Source of the DNA: Paraburkholderia sabiae
Lineage (GTDB): Bacteria > Pseudomonadota > Gammaproteobacteria > Burkholderiales > Burkholderiaceae
Length of the DNA stretch: 64,000 bases
Direction: 5' to 3'
Assembly (NCBI RefSeq): GCF_030412785.1
Contig: NZ_CP125295.1
Span: 4,650,001-4,714,000 of the forward strand
Below, in pieces: positions 57,871 through 64,000 of the stretch. Positions within the stretch are counted from its first letter, which is position 1, and every line of letters starts with the position of its first letter. A program made the position numbers and the translations under genes. The notes under the pieces were generated by a model, which did no database searches, had not been told where the DNA came from, and saw nothing but the letters and a program-made list of their open reading frames with translations.

Positions 57871-59427
57871 TCAGTACGCCAGCAGCACCGCAATCGCCCC
57901 GAGCAGCCCGCCGCAGACCGTGCACGCCCACAGCAGCGTGCGCGTGCGCCGGTATTCGAGCAGCACGTCGCTGACGAGTTGCGTCTGCTGCCTGACGTGA
58001 GTCACCTCGTGCTGATGCTGCAGATAGCGCACCGCGAGCTGCGGAATGCGCGGCACCAGATGCGCGAGATGCGGCAATTCCTGCGCGAGATGCTTGACCC
58101 AGCCGCGATGATCGCGTTCGCGGCGCGCGAGCGTCGCCAGCACGGAGCGCGCGATCTTCCACGAATCGACGCCCGGATGCAGCGCGTTTGCCAGCATTTC
58201 CGCCTGACCGAACGCGCGCTGCGCGGCTGCGAGACGCGCCGGCACGGCGCCGCCGAACGGATGCACGGCGAAAAGCAGATGATGGAACAGCGCGCCCGCC
58301 GAGCGCTCGTGCGACTCCGGCGCGAAATGCCCTTCGGCGCGCGTGCGCAATTCGGCTTCGAGCTTCTCGGGGCGCGTGTCCTGCGACACGTGTCCGGCAT
58401 CGCGATGCAGATGCGCGAGACGTCCATAGTCCTGATCGAACAGCGCCGTCGCGCCATGCACGAAAAACTCTCGCTCCTGCGACGACAGACTCGACATCAC
58501 CGCGAAGTCCGCCAGCACGATGCGTCCCAGCGTGTCCGGCTCTATGCTCACGCGCACGCGCCGGGCGTCGAGTGTCGCGTGGAAGAAGCCGTGCTCGAAG
58601 GCCTGTTCGGTGACCACTTCGATGATGTGCTCGGCGAGCGGCACGAGTTTCACGCCGCGTGCCGACAGACCGCCGAGGTCGAGCGCGGGCAGCGACTCGA
58701 TATGCTGCATCGCGAGCGTGCGGTCCGTGCACAGCTCCCAGATCACGGCGGGAATCGCGAGCCGCTTGTCGCCGTCGAAATGATGCGCGGTTTGACTCAG
58801 GTTCGCGGCCTCGGCGCGCAGATCGAAGCGGCGCAGGATCTCTTGCGTGAAGGTCTCGGCGAGTTCGCGCAGCTTAAGACGGCGCGCGTTCTTCGACAGC
58901 TTTTCCATCCAGCGCGCGACCCAGCGTAGCAAGGCGGCTTCGTCGGCGATTTCCTGGACTTGCTGGGCACGTATGAGCTTGATCGCGAGATCGCGATGTC
59001 CGTTGACCGGCTCGATGAGCCGCGCGACGTGCGTCTGTTCGGCCAGTCCGTTTTTCGCGGGCGTCAGGTCGATCGCGGCGAAGAGCGTCGACACGGGGCG
59101 TCCGAGCGCCGCCGCGATCGCGTGTTCGACCTGGTCGGGCGGCAACGGCGTTTCGAGGTGGCTGACGGCGTCGATGGCGTCGTGCAGCGTGCCCGTCGCG
59201 AGTTCGGGGCGGCGCGCCAGCGATTCCGCGAAGGCGCTCGCCAGCGGTCCGAGATTGGGCAGCGCGCGGTGCACGCCCGCGCGGCCGCCCGGCGATTCAT
59301 GCACGCGCGAAGCAAGCGTGACGATCCAGTGCAGCTTGTGATGCTCGGGCGCGGCGAGCCAGATGAGGCGCGCGCCGTAGCGCAGCGCGTGAAACAGCAG
59401 TCGTAGTCGGCGAAACAGAGGCGGCAT
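57871..59427 (-). CDS. UbiB/ABC1-like protein with degenerate kinase motifs
   Basis: A 518-residue protein with the ABC1 atypical-kinase outline and a C-terminal hydrophobic hairpin (LLWACTVCGGLLGAIAVLLAY), as in UbiB. The conserved Lys is present (DLAIKLIRAQQ), but the KxGQ segment reads NLGPLASAF, the HADxHPGN loop reads HATLDARR and only ADFAVM remains of the DFG region. Kinase or ATPase chemistry is therefore doubtful. A true UbiB probably exists elsewhere in the genome. It is 94 bp from the EamA start on the same strand. Confidence 0.8.
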   Translation of the reverse strand: MPPLFRRLRLLFHALRYGARLIWLAAPEHHKLHWIVTLASRVHESPGGRAGVHRALPNLGPLASAFAESLARRPELATGTLHDAIDAVSHLETPLPPDQVEHAIAAALGRPVSTLFAAIDLTPAKNGLAEQTHVARLIEPVNGHRDLAIKLIRAQQVQEIADEAALLRWVARWMEKLSKNARRLKLRELAETFTQEILRRFDLRAEAANLSQTAHHFDGDKRLAIPAVIWELCTDRTLAMQHIESLPALDLGGLSARGVKLVPLAEHIIEVVTEQAFEHGFFHATLDARRVRVSIEPDTLGRIVLADFAVMSSLSSQEREFFVHGATALFDQDYGRLAHLHRDAGHVSQDTRPEKLEAELRTRAEGHFAPESHERSAGALFHHLLFAVHPFGGAVPARLAAAQRAFGQAEMLANALHPGVDSWKIARSVLATLARRERDHRGWVKHLAQELPHLAHLVPRIPQLAVRYLQHQHEVTHVRQQTQLVSDVLLEYRRTRTLLWACTVCGGLLGAIAVLLAY

Positions 59428-59722
59428 CGGCGGGTCGTTCGACGGGGCGCATCGGCGATGCGTGAGAAGACCGCTCAGATTAGCAAAGATGAGGCGCGCG
59501 GAACACTGGCACGGAGACGGCGCTGCATCCGTCGACGTACGCGGGGACCGCAGCTAACGTCGAACCAACGTGGAGCTAACGGTCCGCCCACAAGCCGCTC
59601 ACAACCGGCAACGAGCCAGGGACGTCCAAGTTCCGCGCCGGCCACGCATGCGTAATACAATACTGCGGGCTTGCTCTATATCTGAACACATGCTCGCCGC
59701 ATGACGGCGGCCAACACAACCT

Positions 59723-60478
59723 ATGCTGGCAGAACAACGTCACCAATACATACTGGCTAAGGTCACAAAGACGGGCGCGCTATCGGTCGCCGAGCTGGTT
59801 CGCGAACTCAACGTATCGCGCGAAACGATCCGCCGCGATCTGAACGCACTGGCCGAGCGCGGCCTGATCGTGACGACGCACGGCGGCGCGTTGTCGAGCG
59901 ACCGGCGCGAGCCGGATCTCGATACACGCGATGCCGCGAACGCCAGCGCGAAGCGCGCGATCGGCGAGCGCGCGGCACAACTGGTGCCTGACGGCGCATC
60001 GGTGATCATCGATTCGGGCAGCACGACGCACGCCGTCGCGCGCGCGCTCACGGACCGCCACCGCCTGACCGTCTACACGAACGACTGGCGCATCGCGCTG
60101 CTGCTCGGCCGCCGCAACGACAATCGCGTGACGCTCCTGGGCGGCGAGCTGTCGGACAACGAAGACGCCGCGTTCGGCCTCGACACGATCACGCAGCTGT
60201 CGCACTACCACGCGGATTTCGCGCTGATCGGCGCGGGCGGCATCACGCCCGACGCGCAGCTGTCCGACTACTCGCGCATGGCAGCCGAAGTGCGCAGCAA
60301 GATGATCGGCGCCGGCGCGACCGTGATCATCGTCGCCGACAACTCGAAGTTCGGCCGCGTGACGCCCGTGCGCATCGAAGGGCTGGAGCTGGCGCGCTAC
60401 GTCGTTACGGAACTCGCGCCGGATCGTGCGCTCGCGAAGGCGATCACTGCACGCGGCCCCGAAATCCTGATCGCGTGA
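59723..60478 (+). CDS. DeoR/GlpR-family transcriptional regulator
   Basis: A 251-residue repressor with the DeoR helix-turn-helix at about 6-57 (RHQYILAKVTKTGALSVAELVRELNVSRETIRRDLNALAERG) and a sugar-phosphate-sensing domain containing VIIDSGSTTHAVA, LLGGELSDNEDAAFG, IGAGGITPDAQLSDYS and IIVADNSKFG. It converges on phnW with 15 bp between stops, so it probably controls the phosphonate locus. The inducer may be a phosphorylated or phosphono intermediate. Confidence 0.92.
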   Translation: MLAEQRHQYILAKVTKTGALSVAELVRELNVSRETIRRDLNALAERGLIVTTHGGALSSDRREPDLDTRDAANASAKRAIGERAAQLVPDGASVIIDSGSTTHAVARALTDRHRLTVYTNDWRIALLLGRRNDNRVTLLGGELSDNEDAAFGLDTITQLSHYHADFALIGAGGITPDAQLSDYSRMAAEVRSKMIGAGATVIIVADNSKFGRVTPVRIEGLELARYVVTELAPDRALAKAITARGPEILIA

Positions 60479-60493
60479 GTGTCGCGCTCCAGC

Positions 60494-61606
60494 TCATTTC
60501 ACGCTGATCCCGAGGTTCGCCAGCGTCCGGCCGATCGCCGCGACGGCGTTGTGCATCTCGTTCGTGTCGATCGAACCGATGCAGCCGACGCGGAACGTCT
60601 CCACCTGCGTGAGCTTGCCCGGATACAGCACATAGCCGGCCTCGCGCACGGCTGCATAAAACTCCGCAAATTGCCACTTCGGATCGCGCGGCGCGTGGAA
60701 CGTGACGATCACGGGCGCCTGCACGTCGGCCGCGAGAAACGTCTCGAAGCCGAGCGCCTTCATGCCGTCGACAAGCGCCGCGCAGTTGCGCGCGTAACGC
60801 GCGCCGCGGGCCGGCTGGCCGCCTTCCGCGATGAACTGGTCGAGGGCCGTGCGCAGCGCGGCGAGCACGTGCGTCGGTGGCGTAAAGCGCCATTGTGTGG
60901 TTTTTTGCATGTACGCGAACTGGTCGTACAGATCGAGCGCGAGCGACGGCGAACGTCCTTCGCACGCTTCGAGCACGCTGCGCCGCACGATCACGAAGCC
61001 CATGCCGGGCACGCCTTCCAGACACTTGCCGCTCGCCGACACGAGCGCATCGATGCCGCCCGCGCGCAAGTCGATGGGCAGCGCGCCGAACGAACTCATC
61101 GCGTCGACGATCAGGCTTTTGCCGTGGTGCTTGCAGACGGCGGCGATCTCGTCGAGCGGATTGAGCAGGCCCGCGCTCGTTTCCAGATGCACCTGCGCGA
61201 CGTGCGTGATGCGCGGATCGCTGTTGAACGCGTCTTCGATTGCGGCGGCGCTCACGGGTTCGTCTTCGCGCAACGGCAATTCCACATACGCGATGCCCAT
61301 GCGCTGCAGCACCTTGACGATGCGCGCGCAGTACGCGCCGTTGTTCGGCACGAGCACGCGGCCGTCGCGCGGCACCAGCGTGCCGAGCGCGGCTTCGACG
61401 GCGAATGTGCCGCTGCCCTGGAGCGGCACGCAGACGTACTCATTTTCGCCATGTACGATCTCGACGAGATCGGCGCAGACGCTTTGCGTCATGCGGTTGA
61501 ACGCGGCGTCCCACGAACCCCAGTCGCGCAGCATCGCCTGACGCGTGGCGGGCGAGGTCGTCAGCGGTCCCGGCGTGAGCAGGATCGGGTCGTTTTCAGG
61601 AATCAC
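60494..61606 (-). CDS. phnW: 2-aminoethylphosphonate-pyruvate transaminase
   Basis: A 370-residue PLP enzyme that makes phosphonoacetaldehyde from 2-aminoethylphosphonate. The conserved start ([26 protein letters not shown]) begins at a GTG at 61606 with AAGGAGG just upstream. The PLP Lys is in [15 protein letters not shown]; further signatures are [34 protein letters not shown] and [15 protein letters not shown]. It is divergent from phnS with a shared 358-bp control region. The next enzyme, phosphonoacetaldehyde hydrolase, is not in the window. Confidence 0.96.
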   Translation of the reverse strand: MIPENDPILLTPGPLTTSPATRQAMLRDWGSWDAAFNRMTQSVCADLVEIVHGENEYVCVPLQGSGTFAVEAALGTLVPRDGRVLVPNNGAYCARIVKVLQRMGIAYVELPLREDEPVSAAAIEDAFNSDPRITHVAQVHLETSAGLLNPLDEIAAVCKHHGKSLIVDAMSSFGALPIDLRAGGIDALVSASGKCLEGVPGMGFVIVRRSVLEACEGRSPSLALDLYDQFAYMQKTTQWRFTPPTHVLAALRTALDQFIAEGGQPARGARYARNCAALVDGMKALGFETFLAADVQAPVIVTFHAPRDPKWQFAEFYAAVREAGYVLYPGKLTQVETFRVGCIGSIDTNEMHNAVAAIGRTLANLGISVK

Positions 61607-61964
61607 ACAGCCTCCTTCGTATGGATCGGGTGCGCCGTGGCGGGCGCACAAAGCATCGCTTGTTGCGTTGCTGATGGCTTTGCATATTATTGGCTAATTG
61701 TGTCATTTTGTGGAAATCGACAGAATCTTCACGTCGGTGTCACAAAAAAAGACGATCCTTGCCGTGCCCGTTCAGGCAAGGCGGCCGGCAACGTGTAATG
61801 GTCGGAGGGATGCCTTGGCAGAAACGCCGCAAAAAAAGTTGTCAGCAATCTGCAATCTGTGCGGCTTCGGCTGCGACGTCAGGCGGATAGCGCCCCCGAA
61901 GCGCCGTCCGGACACCACCACTATCGGGTTACCCACAGGTTTTTTGCCTTTCGGAGAGAACGAC
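61607..61964. promoter_or_regulatory. Divergent control region of the phosphonate locus
   Basis: The 358-bp gap between phnW and phnS. TTTTGTG (61706-61712) and CACAAAA (61741-61747) form an inverted pair about 35 bp apart, and TGTGTCA (about 61699-61705) and GGTGTCA (about 61737-61743) form a direct pair. These are plausible operators for the DeoR-type regulator. An A/T-rich stretch at 61680-61700 suits the phnW promoter. No further gene is seen. Confidence 0.45.
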
Positions 61965-63062
61965 ATGAAGAAGACGGATCACCATCGCTCGACGGGTCAT
62001 ATCGCTCGCCATGCGCGCAAGCTGCTGCCCGCGCTGGTCGCGGCGGCCGCGTTCGGCGGCGCGATGTCCGCGCACGCAGCAGGCGCAGTCGTGCTGTACA
62101 CGGCTGACGGCCTCGAGAATCTCTATAAGGACGTGCTGCCCGCGTTCGAAAAGCAGGAAGGCGTGAAGGTCAACATCGTGACGGCTGGCAGCGGCGAAGT
62201 CGTGAACCGCGCCACGGTCGAAAAAGACGCACCGAAGGCAGACGTGCTCGTCACGCTGCCGCCGTTCATCCAGCAGGCGGCGCAAGGCGGCCTGCTGCAG
62301 AACTATCAGAGCGTGAATTACAAGAACGTGCCGGCCATCGCGAAGGCGTCCGACGGCGCGTGGGCGACGTTCGTGAACAACTATTTCTCGTTCGCGATCA
62401 ACCCGGAAGTCGTGAAGAACCAGCCGAAGACGTTCGCCGACCTGCTGCACCCGGACTACAGTGGCAAGGTCGCTTACTCGAATCCGGCGACGGCGGGCGA
62501 CGGCATGGCCGTGATCATCCTGACGACGTCGCTGATGGGCGAAGACAAGGCGTTCGACTACCTGAAGAAGCTCGAGCAGAGCGCGAAGTTCCACACGAAG
62601 GGGACGGGCTACCTCGACGTGCTGCTCTCGCGTAACGAAATCGCGGTGGCGAACGGCGATCTGCAGATGGATCTCGACGACGCAGCCAACGGCGGCCTCT
62701 CGCTCAAGCCGATCTTCCTCGCAGCCGATGCGGGCGGCCAGCCGACCACGTTCCAGCTGCCGTACGCGATCGGCCTGATCAAGAACGGTCCGAACCAGGC
62801 GGCAGGCAAGAAGCTGATCGACTATCTGATGTCGACGGAAGTGCAGTCGAAGGTGCCGGACATCTTCGGCATTCCGGGCCGCACGGACGTGGCGCTGTCG
62901 GGCAAGAACGGCGCGGCCGTCAAGCAGGCGATTTCCGGCGTCAAGCTGATCCCCGTCGACTGGAATCAGGTGATGGCGAAGAAGGCTGACTGGACGGCTC
63001 GCTGGAAGAGCGAAGTGATCGGCAATTCGGGCAAGCAGCTCGAAGTCGTCAAGCCGAAATAA
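61965..63062 (+). CDS. phnS: 2-aminoethylphosphonate ABC transporter solute-binding protein
   Basis: A 365-residue periplasmic binding protein of the iron/phosphonate type (cluster with PhnS and AfuA). The signal peptide is long (to AHA, about residue 43). Family segments are VVLYTADGLENLYKDVLPAFEKQEGVKVNIV, SGKVAYSNPATAGDGMAVIIL, FHTKGTGYLDVLLSRNEIAVANGDLQMDLDD and a C-terminal NQVMAKKADWTARWKSEVIG. The start at 61965 has GGAGA 6 bases upstream. The neighbours phnW and phnT support the substrate. Confidence 0.93.
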   Translation: MKKTDHHRSTGHIARHARKLLPALVAAAAFGGAMSAHAAGAVVLYTADGLENLYKDVLPAFEKQEGVKVNIVTAGSGEVVNRATVEKDAPKADVLVTLPPFIQQAAQGGLLQNYQSVNYKNVPAIAKASDGAWATFVNNYFSFAINPEVVKNQPKTFADLLHPDYSGKVAYSNPATAGDGMAVIILTTSLMGEDKAFDYLKKLEQSAKFHTKGTGYLDVLLSRNEIAVANGDLQMDLDDAANGGLSLKPIFLAADAGGQPTTFQLPYAIGLIKNGPNQAAGKKLIDYLMSTEVQSKVPDIFGIPGRTDVALSGKNGAAVKQAISGVKLIPVDWNQVMAKKADWTARWKSEVIGNSGKQLEVVKPK

Positions 63063-63183
63063 TTCCGGCGTCTGATGAAAATGCGCGGCGCGACGGTCTT
63101 CTGGGTTTCGTCATGCCGCGCGACCAGCTTGCTGGCGCGGTGACGCGCCAATCCAAGTCACCAAATGTAGGAGGATGGTCCCG

Positions 63184-64000
63184 GTGAACACTGCAACAAC
63201 TCTTGCCGGTTCCGGCGCGCTCGACGTCACGCCGCGGGCGGAAGGCGTCGCGCAGACAGGCGCGCCAGGCGGCGTGCAGATCGATCACCTGACCGTGCGT
63301 TTCGGCTCGCGCACGGTGCTCGACGATCTGTCGCTGACGATCGAGCGCGGCGAACTGCTGACCGTGCTCGGACGAAGCGGCTGCGGCAAGACGACGTTGC
63401 TGCGCTTCATCGCCGGGTTCATCGAGGCTGACGGGCTGGCCGGCACGCTGACGGTCGCGGGCCGCGATCTCACGCACGTGCCGCCGCACAAGCGCAATCT
63501 GGGTCTGCTGTTCCAGAGCTATGCGCTGTTTCCGCATTTGTCCGTATTCGAGAACGTCGCGTTCGGTCTGCGCGCGCGGCGCATCTCGGCAAAAGAAATC
63601 GCGCGGCGTGTCGCCGATGCGCTGAAGCTCGTGCAGCTCGGCGATGCCGGCCACGTGATGCCCGCGCAACTGTCGGGCGGCATGCAGCAGCGCGTGGCGC
63701 TGGCGCGCGCGCTCGTGATCGAGCCCGACGTGCTGCTGCTCGACGAACCGCTTTCCGCGCTCGACGCCAATCTGCGCGCGTCGGTGCGTTCCGAACTGAA
63801 GGCGCTGCATGAGCGCCTTCCCAATCTGACGATCGTCTGCGTGACGCACGATCAGGACGACGCGCTCGTGCTGTCCGACCGCACGCTGCTGATGCGCGAA
63901 GGTCATATCGCGCAACTCGGCACGCCGCAGGAACTGTACGACCAGCCGAACGATGCGTTCGTCGCGCGCTATCTCGGCGCGGCCAATCTGCTGCCGCCGA
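63184..64000 (+). CDS. phnT: 2-aminoethylphosphonate ABC transporter ATP-binding protein (partial)
   Basis: The first 272 codons of an ABC ATPase; the gene runs off the right edge. I set the start at GTG (63184) because AGGAGG at 63169-63174 is 9 bases upstream; the ATG at 63175 touches the ribosome site. Walker A is GRSGCGKTT, the Q-loop is FQSYALFPH, the signature LSGGMQQR, Walker B VLLLDEP and the H-loop VTHDQDD. It follows phnS by 121 bp and should power 2-aminoethylphosphonate import with permease genes beyond the window. Confidence 0.93.
   Translation, partial: MNTATTLAGSGALDVTPRAEGVAQTGAPGGVQIDHLTVRFGSRTVLDDLSLTIERGELLTVLGRSGCGKTTLLRFIAGFIEADGLAGTLTVAGRDLTHVPPHKRNLGLLFQSYALFPHLSVFENVAFGLRARRISAKEIARRVADALKLVQLGDAGHVMPAQLSGGMQQRVALARALVIEPDVLLLDEPLSALDANLRASVRSELKALHERLPNLTIVCVTHDQDDALVLSDRTLLMREGHIAQLGTPQELYDQPNDAFVARYLGAANLLPP

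Noticed and set aside
1..64000. tRNA, rRNA, CRISPR arrays, insertion sequences, prophage, toxin-antitoxin modules of known families
   Set aside because: I looked for them and saw no supporting sequence; the only repeats are short regulatory sites and hairpins.

Overview
The window looks like a chromosomal segment of a Burkholderiaceae bacterium, most likely Paraburkholderia, Caballeronia or Burkholderia. The grounds are strongly G/C-biased codon use, families common in that group (DUF4148, DUF3331, a kinase/ATPase/histidine-kinase giant, COG4705, an exported BON protein) and dense one- and two-component regulation. I saw no rRNA, tRNA, CRISPR array, insertion sequence or prophage. Assignment is by reading motifs; no database search was run.

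Layout. 0.16-0.93 kb: an OmpR/PhoB-type response regulator broken by one missing base. 1.0-2.4 kb: a compact set made of a CHAP-like amidase, an overlapping exported DUF3828 protein and a divergent exported TolA-C-like protein, probably an effector/immunity pair. 2.5-4.7 kb: quinone oxidoreductase, exported alpha/beta hydrolase, DUF4148. 5.0-12.3 kb: dipZ, an intact paralogue of the broken regulator, a Tat-exported epoxide-hydrolase-like enzyme, a cNMP-domain flavoprotein and a second exported epoxide hydrolase. 12.4-18.8 kb: a 1698-residue pseudokinase/ATPase/GAF/histidine kinase with a FixJ-type regulator and a receiver-only protein. 19.0-27.7 kb: BON protein, DUF3331, amidase, UspA, ECF sigma factor, aldehyde dehydrogenase with its AraC regulator, cupin, a third exported epoxide-hydrolase-like enzyme and cytochrome P460.

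From 27.9 kb the content is more ordinary: ilvD, a TIGR03118 lipoprotein, a condensation-domain acyltransferase, two orphan solute-binding proteins, a Fur-box TonB receptor with its PepSY partner, a COG4705 protein with an atypical histidine kinase, a five-gene acyl-CoA operon with LysR (46.2-41.4 kb), Lrp/LysE, YnfA, two acid-type serine peptidases (S53, S10), nadE, an L,D-transpeptidase, an EamA transporter, a degenerate UbiB-like protein, and a 2-aminoethylphosphonate locus (DeoR regulator, phnW, phnS, start of phnT) running off the right edge.

The most interesting signal is regulatory. Six promoters between 1 and 26 kb share GATAC(A/G)T-N7-(T/C)TCTAAT-like cores. Four of them also carry further copies about 42, 63 and 73 bp upstream, all near multiples of one helical turn. 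They would drive a gene off the left edge, the DUF4148 gene, dipZ, the epoxide hydrolase, the BON gene and the hydrolase-P460 pair. A second element, ATACGATCRTATG, precedes both response regulators behind the giant kinase and the first hydrolase. Together these suggest one two-layer regulon controlling exported epoxide-hydrolase-class enzymes and periplasmic redox or envelope proteins. The link between particular regulators and motifs is inference.
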